Source: JARIHD01 sp964610985 (GTDB lineage Bacteria; Patescibacteriota; Saccharimonadia; Saccharimonadales; UBA4665). From it: 60,869 bases of DNA. Each line of letters opens with the position of its first letter. The stretch's first letter is position 1. The notes beneath the pieces are model-generated. The model was not told where the DNA came from and did not search any database. It saw nothing but the letters and a program-made list of their open reading frames with translations. The position numbers and the translations under genes are program-made. Below, piece by piece: positions 8,173-16,208 of the stretch. Where the stretch lies: contig CAZSZJ010000005.1 in NCBI GenBank assembly GCA_964610985.1, positions 1 through 60,869 on the forward strand, given 5' to 3'.

Positions 8173-8206
8173 AGTACCCTCTCGTTTAAGTTACTTGTCG
8201 GTCATC

Positions 8207-8215
8207 TGCTATAAT
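8207..8215 (+). promoter_or_regulatory. Extended -10 promoter element upstream of the LANTG protein
   Basis: TGCTATAAT is a perfect extended -10 (TGnTATAAT). No convincing -35 box is seen. The coding start lies 37 nt downstream. Confidence 0.55.
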
Positions 8216-8252
8216 AATACCATAAGCATAACGAGTTTTTAGATACCTAAAT

Positions 8253-8543
8253 ATGAAATACATGATTTTTGCGGTTGCGTACGGGGAAGGCAATTACAGC
8301 GCATGCGGGTATAGTGAGCAGGCCGGTTCGTCTACGACTTGTCCGACTATAACTTCGAGCGAACGGTCGGGCCTGGCAAATACAGGCATTGATTTGCTGG
8401 TTATTGCGACCTTTGCCTGCCTGCTGATTTTTATTGGTCTGTTGGTGCGATTTTGGCGACGAAAGCCAAGCCAAAAACTAGATCAGCGTGCTGCTGGCCA
8501 TGCGGTTGGCGAACCAAAGCAGAGCAAGACTGGCAAAAAGTAG
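8253..8543 (+). CDS. Small membrane protein with LANTG sorting-type motif
   Basis: A 96-residue protein. LANTG at 41-45 is followed by a hydrophobic helix (about 46-65) and a basic stretch (RFWRRK, 66-71), the order of a cell-wall sorting signal. The N-terminal 40 residues contain GEGNYSACGYSEQ and three Cys but no typical signal peptide, and about 25 charged residues follow the basic stop, which is longer than usual for sortase substrates. The adjacent convergent gene is a sortase, and class E sortases are known to prefer LAxTG. It may be a substrate of that sortase; the missing signal peptide leaves doubt. No ribosome binding site is visible. Confidence 0.65.
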   Translation: MKYMIFAVAYGEGNYSACGYSEQAGSSTTCPTITSSERSGLANTGIDLLVIATFACLLIFIGLLVRFWRRKPSQKLDQRAAGHAVGEPKQSKTGKK

Positions 8544-8580
8544 TCCAAGTAATATATAAAAACGAATCTTTTCTGATTTG

Positions 8581-9156
8581 TTATTCATGGGTACTCTCCG
8601 GTTCCGCAATTAAGACGAGCCGGTCTTTTGGTAACCAGAGTGGAGTACAGGTGTAGATGGTGAGCTGCGGTTTAGTGGTTGGAGCTTCGACGCTGGTGTC
8701 GGTGGCTTTTACGGTTTTTACCCCGGTCACTTTATAGCGGTAAGGCTGGCCATTCCAGATGACTCCAATGATATCGCCGACGTGTACTTTGTTTAGGTGA
8801 TACAGCGTGCCCTGAGGATTGTCGTAGGTAAAACGATGGCCGGAAATAACGGTATTGTCGATTTGGTCGGGCGTGCCGGAATTTGGCCTGTGCCAAAGAC
8901 CTTGCGAAAGTGTTTTGGCGGTTTTACCTTCATGAATTTGCTGGTCGAGACCGAGAGCGGGGATAATAAGGCGGTTTTCGGTGGCCGACATATCCGCCGT
9001 ATTGTCCGAGTGAAGCTTTTGCTCAAGCTTCGCGGCAGGGTTGACCCGTTTTTGCTGGACATACAATAACTGCGGCACGAGGGGCGCGAGTAATGTGTAG
9101 CCATTAATGACAGTTATGACTACGAGCAACAACGAATTAACGCGCGATAACTTCAC
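8581..9156 (-). CDS. srt: Sortase family transpeptidase
   Basis: Sortases cleave a sorting motif after Thr and attach the protein to the envelope. The 191-residue protein has an N-terminal membrane anchor (about 6-30) and the full catalytic set: H107 in ISGHRF, C170 in TIYTC and R179 in KDRLVL. The TPDQIDNTVISGH block is typical of Gram-positive sortases. Its neighbour at 8253 carries LANTG, so a class E-like specificity is plausible but not proven. Sortases are expected in monoderm envelopes, which fits a Saccharibacteria-type organism. Confidence 0.9.
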   Translation of the reverse strand: MKLSRVNSLLLVVITVINGYTLLAPLVPQLLYVQQKRVNPAAKLEQKLHSDNTADMSATENRLIIPALGLDQQIHEGKTAKTLSQGLWHRPNSGTPDQIDNTVISGHRFTYDNPQGTLYHLNKVHVGDIIGVIWNGQPYRYKVTGVKTVKATDTSVEAPTTKPQLTIYTCTPLWLPKDRLVLIAEPESTHE

Positions 9157-9198
9157 ACTTTAACTGTACTGCATTTTGGCTGCTGTTGCGCTGGCTTT

Positions 9199-9714
9199 TT
9201 AGGCTGCGTTAGCGCCGTTGTGCGTAAAGTAGTTGATTTCGTTGACAATGTCGAGCAGAGCCTGGGCGCGGGCTTTGTCATCGCCGATCTTTTGGGCTGC
9301 TTCGTAAGCCTTTGAGATGAGTTCGTGGTTGTCTGAGGCCTGAATCATCATCATAGTGGTGCGGAACTCGTCTTCTGGAGCTTGCTCGAGGTGGTCGACA
9401 AGCGGTGTTAGCTGCTGCAAGGCCTGCTGCTTGATATCGAGCAGTTTGTCGGTGTCGGCTGGACTGCTGGCAGGTGTGCCTACAGGAGCTACGGCCGGTT
9501 CGCTGGCGACAATGTCGTCGCTAACAGCAGGAGCTGCTGCGGGATCGGGCTGCGTTACGGTTGGTGTGGTGATCGGTGCGTCATCTATGTAATCGCCCGC
9601 TGTGTCTGGAACTTGCGGTGCAGTTGCGCTCGCATCGTCCCCTGTTAGCGCGCCATCCGGACTTGGGGCCGGCAGCGTGCTTTCATGATGTTGTTGGTTG
9701 TCGTGCCCAAACAT
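9199..9714 (-). CDS. Hypothetical protein with acidic Pro/Ala-rich N-terminus
   Basis: The 171 residues split into two parts. Residues 1-90 are low complexity, rich in Pro, Ala, Asp, Thr and Val, and probably disordered. Residues 90-165 form a compact helical region (DKLLDIKQQALQQLTPLVDH, then an EFRTTMMMIQ helix and further helices). No signal peptide or membrane segment is present. Family not recognised. It is transcribed alone and divergently from the sugar-phosphate isomerase gene. Confidence 0.7.
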   Translation of the reverse strand: MFGHDNQQHHESTLPAPSPDGALTGDDASATAPQVPDTAGDYIDDAPITTPTVTQPDPAAAPAVSDDIVASEPAVAPVGTPASSPADTDKLLDIKQQALQQLTPLVDHLEQAPEDEFRTTMMMIQASDNHELISKAYEAAQKIGDDKARAQALLDIVNEINYFTHNGANAA

Positions 9715-9786
9715 TACATTCCCCCTTAAAAGTGTTTACGTTTATAATACTACATGACGCAACTAGCGAAAAGGAGTTTGATAGTA

Positions 9787-10821
9787 ATGCTTGACGATCT
9801 GAAATTGATACACCAGCGTGACACCGAAGATGCGCTGGGGATTGCTGAAAAACAAGGTGGGCAGCTGCTGCATACATTTGAAGTGCAGGGCAATGTTTCA
9901 TTCGGGAATGTGTATAACGTAGTGTATGCCGGGATGGGCGGGTCGGCACTGGCAGCCGATTTGATAGCTACCTGGCCAGGGCTGGGCGAGCCATTTCAGG
10001 TGGTTCGCGACTATGATCTGCCTCCGTATGTTGACGGCGACACGCTGGTTATTGTGGCCAGTTATTCGGGCAATACCGAAGAAACGTTGAGCGCGTTCGA
10101 GGCGGCCGAAGCGGCTGGCGCGCAGATTGCGGTTATTGCTGGCGGCGGAAAGCTTTACGACCGCGCGGTAGAGAAGGGGTATCCTTTGTTGGTTTTGCCA
10201 AAAGCTGCGCAGCCGCGTTATGCTGCACTTTATAACTTCCGCGCGCTGCTGGATGTGCTGGCGCTCGCTGGTCTGGTCGACAGCGCAAAGACTACGCCCG
10301 AACTGGAACGCGCTGTGTCTAAACTGGAGCAAGCGGTCGGGGCATGGCGTCCCGACATACCCGCCAACCAGAATCCCGCTAAGCAATTGGCACAGGAACT
10401 GATTGGCAAATCGCTCGTCGTGTATGGCGGCCCAAAAATGTATCCAGCAGCCTGGAAATGGAAGATCAGCTGCAACGAAAACGCCAAGCACATCGCATGG
10501 GCGGGCAAATATCCCGAGTTTAATCACAACGAATTTTTGGGCTGGAGCAAACAGCCAACCGACAAACCCTACGCTGTGATTGACTTGCGCAGCAACCTCG
10601 AACACCCTCGTGTACAAAAACGATTCGAAGTTTCGGCGCGATTGCTTTCGGGCATGCGCCCCGAACCGCACGTCGTGCAGGCCGAAGGCGACACAGTCCT
10701 GGAGCAGTTACTTTGGACGATGGTCTACGGCGATTTTGTGACCATTTACTTGGGTATTTTGAACGGCCTGAATCCGGCGCCCGTAGAACTGATTGAGAAA
10801 TTTAAAAAGGAATTAAATTAG
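9787..10821 (+). CDS. SIS-domain phosphoglucose/phosphomannose isomerase
   Basis: Proteins of this type interconvert glucose-6-phosphate or mannose-6-phosphate with fructose-6-phosphate. The SIS sugar-phosphate binding motif SYSGNTEET is clear, preceded by GMGGSALAADL, and the C-terminal half has the NHNEFLGW segment of the bifunctional PGI/PMI family. An AAGGAG ribosome binding site 10 nt upstream selects the ATG at 9787 (344 residues) over the in-frame ATG at 9754. The next gene starts on the last base of its stop codon and is a phosphomannose-isomerase-type cupin, so the pair likely handles fructose-6-phosphate and mannose-6-phosphate. Confidence 0.85.
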   Translation: MLDDLKLIHQRDTEDALGIAEKQGGQLLHTFEVQGNVSFGNVYNVVYAGMGGSALAADLIATWPGLGEPFQVVRDYDLPPYVDGDTLVIVASYSGNTEETLSAFEAAEAAGAQIAVIAGGGKLYDRAVEKGYPLLVLPKAAQPRYAALYNFRALLDVLALAGLVDSAKTTPELERAVSKLEQAVGAWRPDIPANQNPAKQLAQELIGKSLVVYGGPKMYPAAWKWKISCNENAKHIAWAGKYPEFNHNEFLGWSKQPTDKPYAVIDLRSNLEHPRVQKRFEVSARLLSGMRPEPHVVQAEGDTVLEQLLWTMVYGDFVTIYLGILNGLNPAPVELIEKFKKELN

Positions 10822-11282
10822 TGGATGACCAGCAATTGCCTGTTTTTGACAAGAGCAACTTTAGCACCGCCGCCTACGTGCGCCGCGTGGAAAAACCTTG
10901 GGGCTACGAACTGCACTGGGTTCCCGAAAGCGTCCCGTATATGGGCAAGCTGATTCATGTGAACGCCGGTGCACGCCTGAGCATGCAAGTTCACGACGAA
11001 AAGAAAGAAAGCTGGTTTATTATGAACGGCCGAGGCGCCGTGATTTGGGAGGACGCCGACGGTAAACTGACCGAAACCGAACTACAACCCGGCGTGGGCT
11101 ACACCACCCAGATCGGGCAGCGTCACCGCCTGAAGGCCATAACCGACTGCGATATCATCGAAGTTTCTACCCCCGAAGCGGGCACGACCTGGCGTCTCGA
11201 AGACGACTACGCCCGCGCACACCAAACGCCCGAAGAACGCGACGCGGAATACGCCAAAAACGCCCATATCGAATCGAATTAA
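10821..11282 (+). CDS. Cupin protein, mannose-6-phosphate isomerase type II-like
   Basis: A 153-residue single-cupin protein. VEKPWGYELHW, NAGARLSMQVHDEKKESW and the second motif GQRHRLKAITD resemble the C-terminal isomerase domain of type II phosphomannose isomerase/GDP-mannose pyrophosphorylase. Metal-binding His and Glu are expected in the VHDEKKE segment. It starts with GTG overlapping the stop of the upstream isomerase gene by one base, indicating translational coupling. The stop overlaps that of the convergent gene in a TTAA. Specific substrate is inferred from context. Confidence 0.8.
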   Translation: MDDQQLPVFDKSNFSTAAYVRRVEKPWGYELHWVPESVPYMGKLIHVNAGARLSMQVHDEKKESWFIMNGRGAVIWEDADGKLTETELQPGVGYTTQIGQRHRLKAITDCDIIEVSTPEAGTTWRLEDDYARAHQTPEERDAEYAKNAHIESN

Positions 11283-11968
11283 TCTTTAGCTGGCCGAATG
11301 CCATCAAATGCCGGGTGTTCAAATTTGTTCTGGATGAGTTCATTTAGCCATGCTGGTGTGTTTGGATCTGGTCGAGTGCTTGCTTGTTCTACGACCTTTT
11401 CTACTTGGATGGCTATGAATTCTTCCCAGGGCTTGTGAACGGTTACGGGGTGGTCTGTTCCGTAAGCAACAAGATGCGCTTTGATAAGTCCGGCGCGGTC
11501 TTTGAATCGTCCGCCGGAATTCTTGCTGGCGATAAGATGACCGATCGATGGCATGGCGATGCCGTGCACCTCGCGCCGGTCATCTATCATTTCTTGGTAG
11601 CTATGGTAGAGCGCTATTTCTGTGGCAAACTGTGCTGCAGCCCGCCCGCGCATGAGGGTGATGGGCAAGGGGGCGTCAGTAGGTTGTCGTATGACAACCT
11701 CATCGATAAATGGTTTACGCAGAATTTGCCTCCACCCGCGAACCAAGTTTTCTTTTTGCACCAAAATTATATCTATGTCGAATCCTATGTCCTGCCCAGG
11801 GAGCGGGGGAATATAGGTGCCGAGGTTACGAAGGGCCAGGGCGCCACTCCCTACGACGATGGCATTTTCTGGGGTTAGCCCATAATAATCGGCCGCCTCA
11901 AGAACCCTCAATTGACGCTGCATGAAGTTATCTCGTTCTTCAGGGGATAGTAATTGTTCGACACTCAT
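11279..11968 (-). CDS. Nucleotidyltransferase-fold protein
   Basis: The 229-residue protein has VVGSGALALRN followed about 20 residues later by FDIDIILV, matching the GS...DxD signature of the nucleotidyltransferase fold. A later block, HLIASKNSGGRFKDRAGL, resembles the R-x-KD segment found in AbiEii-like and related families. No partner HEPN-like or antitoxin gene is next to it; it is convergent with the cupin gene. It may modify a nucleic acid, protein or small molecule, but the substrate cannot be read from sequence. Confidence 0.6.
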   Translation of the reverse strand: MSVEQLLSPEERDNFMQRQLRVLEAADYYGLTPENAIVVGSGALALRNLGTYIPPLPGQDIGFDIDIILVQKENLVRGWRQILRKPFIDEVVIRQPTDAPLPITLMRGRAAAQFATEIALYHSYQEMIDDRREVHGIAMPSIGHLIASKNSGGRFKDRAGLIKAHLVAYGTDHPVTVHKPWEEFIAIQVEKVVEQASTRPDPNTPAWLNELIQNKFEHPAFDGIRPAKD

Positions 11969-12054
11969 AAGAAGCGGTTATTTTAACATCGTAATTGGCT
12001 TAACGCAAGCAATCTTTGTGTTTGATGTTCTTCAGCAATATTGCAGTACAGGGG

Positions 12055-12063
12055 TGTTATTAT
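12055..12063 (+). promoter_or_regulatory. Extended -10 of the two-component operon (leaderless type)
   Basis: TGTTATTAT ends 8 nt before the ATG at 12072, with no Shine-Dalgarno sequence between. Confidence 0.4.
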
Positions 12064-12071
12064 AAGGGCAT

Positions 12072-12734
12072 ATGCGAATTTTGGTTGTAGAAGACGAAGT
12101 AAAGATTGCCAAAAGTTTGGAAAAAGGGCTGGTGAGCGAAGGTTATGTGGTGGATGTTGCGTTTGACGGCGACATGGCCGAAACGCTGGCCGCCGCCAAC
12201 AGTTACGACTTGGTGCTGCTCGATTGGATGATTCCGGGCAAACACGACGGGCCAGGGCTGGTCCAGTTGTGGCGCGGCAGTGGCGAAGAAGCGCCAATCC
12301 TGATGCTTACGGCGCGCACAACCATCGGCGACCGCGTGGAAGGTTTGGACGCTGGAGCAGACGACTACCTGGCCAAACCTTTTTCCTTTGACGAGCTACT
12401 GGCGCGTGTCCGTGCACTGCTGCGACGCCCCAAAGGCCATAGTAGTAATACTCTTGTAAGCGGTACGTTGCAGCTTGACGTAGTAGCCAAAACCGTACAT
12501 GTAGATGACAAGCCGGTGCACTTGACCGCCAAAGAATTTCAGCTAGTCGAATATTTGCTGCGTCACAAGGGTGAAGTGGTTAGCAAAGACCAATTGCTCG
12601 ACCATGTCTGGGAAGACGAAGACCGCGTGCAACATAACACCGTAGAAACGTTCATTGCCAATGTGCGCAAAAAAATTGGTTCGGGCGACAGCATAATCCA
12701 AACGGTGCGCGGTTATGGCTACAAGGTGGTCTGA
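12072..12734 (+). CDS. OmpR-family response regulator
   Basis: A 220-residue DNA-binding response regulator. The receiver domain has the acidic pocket (E8, D9), the phospho-acceptor D51 in LVLLDWMIPG, and the conserved Lys in DYLAKPF near 101. The C-terminal winged-helix domain (about 125-220) has the typical LTAKEFQLVEYLL and RGYGYKVV blocks. It is followed directly by its histidine kinase gene. Targets are unknown; nothing in the promoter shows a clear direct-repeat operator. Confidence 0.95.
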   Translation: MRILVVEDEVKIAKSLEKGLVSEGYVVDVAFDGDMAETLAAANSYDLVLLDWMIPGKHDGPGLVQLWRGSGEEAPILMLTARTTIGDRVEGLDAGADDYLAKPFSFDELLARVRALLRRPKGHSSNTLVSGTLQLDVVAKTVHVDDKPVHLTAKEFQLVEYLLRHKGEVVSKDQLLDHVWEDEDRVQHNTVETFIANVRKKIGSGDSIIQTVRGYGYKVV

Positions 12735-12744
12735 CCGCCTTAAT

Positions 12745-13773
12745 ATGTTTCGGTCGGCGCGGCTGCAGCTGACACTGTTTTATTTGGCGATTATTGCCAT
12801 GCTTAATTTGTTGGTTACCTTGAGCGTTCGTGTCTACGCTGAACAAGAGTTTTTGCGTTCAAATAATGCGCAGCGAAGCGAAGTGCGCGAATGGGTCGTG
12901 CGTTTTTTTGATACGCCCGTGCCTCGCTCGGATATCGCCATTCAGAATATTCAAGATGAGCAGGCGGGGATTGTGCGCGATCATCTAAACCGGGGGTTGT
13001 TTGTGATAAATATGTGTGCGCTGTTTGTGGGTGGGGTGCTGAGCTATTGGTTTGCCGGGCGCACGCTACGGCCGATCCAGGAAGCGCACGAATCCCAGGC
13101 TCGTTTTACGGCCGATGCCAGCCATGAACTGCGCACGCCACTGGCTAATATGCGCCTGGAAAACGAAGTTTTTTTGCGCCAAAAACACTTTACCGAAGAA
13201 GAGGGGCGAGAGCAGCTAGTCAGTAACCTCGAAGAGGTGCAGCGATTGGAGCGACTTTCCAACAATCTACTTTTATTGCATCAATATGGTCAGACTGCCC
13301 TGGCTCGGACCTCTGTACAGGTAAGACGAATCGTAGACGACGCCGTCCAACAGATTGCACCCACGGCGACGGCTAAGAATGTGACAGTCAACGCCGACAT
13401 TGCCGACAAGAGCGTGCTCGTGCACCGCGAAAGCATGGTGCAGGTCATGGATATTTTACTGGACAATGCACTCAAATATGGCGCAAAGGGCAAAGAGGTG
13501 CTCGTGAGGGGCTACGAAAGATCAGGCCGGTACTATTTGTCGGTGCAAGACAAAGGGCCGGGCTTGGCAAGCGATGACATTCCTCATTTATTTGACCGAT
13601 TGTACCGGGGTGATAAGGCGCGTTCGACGCATGTGCCGGGATATGGTCTCGGGCTGGCGCTCGCCAAAGAGATCGCCCAGGCCAATCAAACAACTATTGC
13701 TGCCCGCAACAACCCGGACGGCGGCGCATGCTTTGAAGTCTGTATGGAAACCGCACCGCGCAAAGCTCCGTAG
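12745..13773 (+). CDS. Sensor histidine kinase
   Basis: Partner of the upstream response regulator. From the ATG at 12745 it has 342 residues; an alternative ATG at 12715 would overlap the regulator gene by 20 nt. Two membrane helices (about residues 5-28 and 78-98) flank a short extracytoplasmic loop of about 50 residues. The kinase core has the H-box (SHELRTPLANMR), N-box (DNALKYG), G1 (DKGPGLAS) and G2 (GYGLGLALAKEI). The small sensor loop gives no hint of the signal. The DUF1361 gene downstream has its own promoter. Confidence 0.92.
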   Translation: MFRSARLQLTLFYLAIIAMLNLLVTLSVRVYAEQEFLRSNNAQRSEVREWVVRFFDTPVPRSDIAIQNIQDEQAGIVRDHLNRGLFVINMCALFVGGVLSYWFAGRTLRPIQEAHESQARFTADASHELRTPLANMRLENEVFLRQKHFTEEEGREQLVSNLEEVQRLERLSNNLLLLHQYGQTALARTSVQVRRIVDDAVQQIAPTATAKNVTVNADIADKSVLVHRESMVQVMDILLDNALKYGAKGKEVLVRGYERSGRYYLSVQDKGPGLASDDIPHLFDRLYRGDKARSTHVPGYGLGLALAKEIAQANQTTIAARNNPDGGACFEVCMETAPRKAP

Positions 13774-13802
13774 CGACCACTTATTCTGATCGAAAGAGAA
13801 AT

Positions 13803-13811
13803 TGGTATAAT
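13803..13811 (+). promoter_or_regulatory. Extended -10 of the DUF1361 gene (leaderless type)
   Basis: TGGTATAAT ends 6 nt before the ATG at 13818; this leaves no room for a ribosome binding site. Confidence 0.6.
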
Positions 13812-13817
13812 ACCGAT

Positions 13818-14501
13818 ATGGTAAAACGTTATATCTCCGCTCGCGTCAAATTGGGCATCGCCTTGGCAGGCGCCAGCCTGGCTAGTATCGGTCTGTATAT
13901 CTCACGAGATTGGGGCGCGTACGACGGTGATTTTGCTTATATGATTTGGAATTTGTTTTTGGCTTGGGCGGCGCTGTTTATTACACTCTGGCTGGAATAT
14001 GTAGTTCACCGTAACCTGTGGTCGAGCTGGTATGCGCTGGCCGTGACGTTCCTGTGGATGCTGTTTTTGCCCAATACGTTTTATTTGATCACCGATTTTA
14101 TTCACGTCGAAGAACTGCAGCCAGCCGATATGCTGCACGGCACGTTTATGCTGACATCATTTATTTTTACCGCTGTTATTTTGGGATTCATCAGCACATT
14201 TATTGTGCATTATGAACTCAAAAAGCGGCTTGGTGTACGGCCGGCGGCGACGCTAATTGGTCTCGTGCTGCTGGTGTGTAGTTTTGCGATGTATATTGGG
14301 CGCGAGCTGCGGTGGAATTCGTGGGATGTGCTCACCAACCCGGCGTCGTTGTTGTTTGACGTGACCGACCGGCTGTTGAATGTGCACGAACATCCGCATA
14401 TGTTTACGGCGGTCGCCAGTTTCTTTGTGCTAATTGCGGCTACCTATGGCGTGCTGTGGTGGCTGGTTCGCGCCGCGCGCAGTTTGCCGGCCGACAAATA
14501 G
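13818..14501 (+). CDS. DUF1361-type multispanning membrane protein
   Basis: The 227-residue protein has about six to seven hydrophobic helices. The segment LWMLFLPNTFYLITDFIHVEEL, with its PNTFY and D..H residues inside a membrane region, is the hallmark I associate with DUF1361. Function of the family is not established. It lies between the two-component operon and argS and has its own promoter. Confidence 0.75.
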   Translation: MVKRYISARVKLGIALAGASLASIGLYISRDWGAYDGDFAYMIWNLFLAWAALFITLWLEYVVHRNLWSSWYALAVTFLWMLFLPNTFYLITDFIHVEELQPADMLHGTFMLTSFIFTAVILGFISTFIVHYELKKRLGVRPAATLIGLVLLVCSFAMYIGRELRWNSWDVLTNPASLLFDVTDRLLNVHEHPHMFTAVASFFVLIAATYGVLWWLVRAARSLPADK

Positions 14502-14511
14502 CTGCTGTATC

Positions 14512-14520
14512 TGTTATAAT
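14512..14520 (+). promoter_or_regulatory. Extended -10 of argS (leaderless type)
   Basis: TGTTATAAT ends 7 nt before the ATG at 14528. This promoter makes the later ATG a better start than the in-frame upstream ATG at 14456, which lies inside the preceding gene. Confidence 0.6.
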
Positions 14521-14527
14521 AGCTGGC

Positions 14528-16201
14528 ATGAATGATGTATCTGTAACGCTTTCGCGTGTGGTTAAAGCCGTTTTTGACGTTGACGTGAAGACTGAGCTGA
14601 CTCGTCCCGACGAACAGTTTGGTGATTTTGCAACCAATGTGGCCATGCAATTGGCCGGGCGTTTGGGGCGGAAGCCACGTGAAATCGCCGAAGAATTGGC
14701 CGCGGCTCTGCGCACCGAACTAACCGAAAGCGTAGAGGATATTTCTATCGCAGGCCCAGGATTTATTAATATCCGGTTGAACGACAAGGCGCTGGTTGCG
14801 GGCGCGGCAGTCGCTTCGGTCAGCAAGCCAGACACTTACAAAGATCAAGTAGTTGTAGCGGAGTACTCCGACCCGAACCCTTTTAAGGTGCTACATGCCG
14901 GCCATTTGTATACGAGCATTGTCGGTTATGCAATAGCGAGTCTCGTTGAGGCCGCAGGCGGTATAGTACACCGCGTCAACTTTGGTGGCGACGTCGGGCT
15001 GCATGTAGGAAAAACGATGTGGGCAATGCTTCGCGAACTTGGAGGCGAGTCTCCCGAAAAATTAGAGGCTATTCCCAAAACTGAGCGGTCGGCTTGGATG
15101 GCCAAATGTTATGTAGCGGGCAATAATGCCTATGACGATGCCGAAGAGGCGAAGGCGGAGATCATCGCTTTGAATAAGCGCGTGTATCAACTGCACGAAA
15201 CAAATGACCACGAATCTGCATTTGCCCAAATCTATTGGACTTGCCGGCAATGGAGCTACGAAGCATTTGACGATTTTTATGTGCGTATTGGTACGCCTTT
15301 CGAAAAATACTACCCCGAAAGTCTCACGGCGCCTTTGGGTATTAAGACGGTTCGCGAAAACGTGGCGCCCGGCAAGTACGAAGAGAGTGACGGCGCAATT
15401 GTTTTCAAGGGTGAACCATACGGCCTACATACGCGCGTATTTATCAACTCTCAGGGCATTCCTACCTACGAAGCGAAAGATGTCGGGCTTATCATGCACA
15501 AAAAGCAAGACTACAATTTTGACCGTTCGATCGTCATTACCGATAACGGTCAAGAGCAGTACATGGCAGTCGTACTGAAGAGTCTTGAGCAATTTGCCCC
15601 CGAATTGGTGCAGGCCACGACACATCTAACCCACGGTGTTCTAAAGATGAAGGGTGGGGTAAAAATGAGTTCCCGAAAAGGGAACATCCTTCGTGCAATG
15701 GACGTATTGGATGCTGCTGAAGCTGCCAATAAAGAGGCGAACGGCCGTGATGATGAGCAGGCAGTGCTCGGCGCTGTCAAATATGCATTCCTAAAACAAC
15801 GCATCGGCCCGGATATTATCTACGATCCAGAAGAATCGGTCAGCCTGGAAGGTAATTCCGGCCCATATCTGCAATACGCCCACGCCCGCGCGCGCAGCAT
15901 CCTGCGCAAAAGCGGTTCGAATCCCTTATCCCCAGCCAATCTGAACGAAGGCGAACGTAGCCTGGCGCGAAAAATCAGCGAATATCCAGAGGTTATCCAA
16001 AAAGCCACCGCTGAGCTTATGCCTCATCACGTCTGCACCTATTTGTATGAACTTGCGCAGACCTTTAATCGCTTTTACGAATACAACCGGGTCGTGGGTG
16101 ACGAGCGTGAAGCGCAACGGCTATACCTGGTTGGTTTGTATGCCGATGTACTCAAAGACGGCGCGCAGCTGCTGGGTATTTCTGCGCCTGAACAGATGTA
16201 A
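14528..16201 (+). CDS. argS: Arginyl-tRNA synthetase
   Basis: Charges tRNA-Arg in the cytoplasm. The chosen start gives 557 residues. The N-terminal additive domain is present, the class I HIGH-type signature reads HAGHL (in DPNPFKVLHAGHLYTS), and the MSSRKGN block near residue 380 corresponds to KMSKS (in GVKMSSRKGNIL). The C-terminal DALR anticodon-binding domain (HHVCTYLYELAQTFNRFYEYN) is complete. It is transcribed alone from a leaderless-type promoter and is convergent with the GH13 gene, 7 nt away. Confidence 0.95.
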   Translation: MNDVSVTLSRVVKAVFDVDVKTELTRPDEQFGDFATNVAMQLAGRLGRKPREIAEELAAALRTELTESVEDISIAGPGFINIRLNDKALVAGAAVASVSKPDTYKDQVVVAEYSDPNPFKVLHAGHLYTSIVGYAIASLVEAAGGIVHRVNFGGDVGLHVGKTMWAMLRELGGESPEKLEAIPKTERSAWMAKCYVAGNNAYDDAEEAKAEIIALNKRVYQLHETNDHESAFAQIYWTCRQWSYEAFDDFYVRIGTPFEKYYPESLTAPLGIKTVRENVAPGKYEESDGAIVFKGEPYGLHTRVFINSQGIPTYEAKDVGLIMHKKQDYNFDRSIVITDNGQEQYMAVVLKSLEQFAPELVQATTHLTHGVLKMKGGVKMSSRKGNILRAMDVLDAAEAANKEANGRDDEQAVLGAVKYAFLKQRIGPDIIYDPEESVSLEGNSGPYLQYAHARARSILRKSGSNPLSPANLNEGERSLARKISEYPEVIQKATAELMPHHVCTYLYELAQTFNRFYEYNRVVGDEREAQRLYLVGLYADVLKDGAQLLGISAPEQM

Positions 16202-16208
16202 TCGCTCG

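Noticed and set aside
14456..14527. N-terminal extension of argS from the ATG at 14456
   Set aside because: It lies within the preceding DUF1361 gene, and the -10 at 14515 would start transcription after it.
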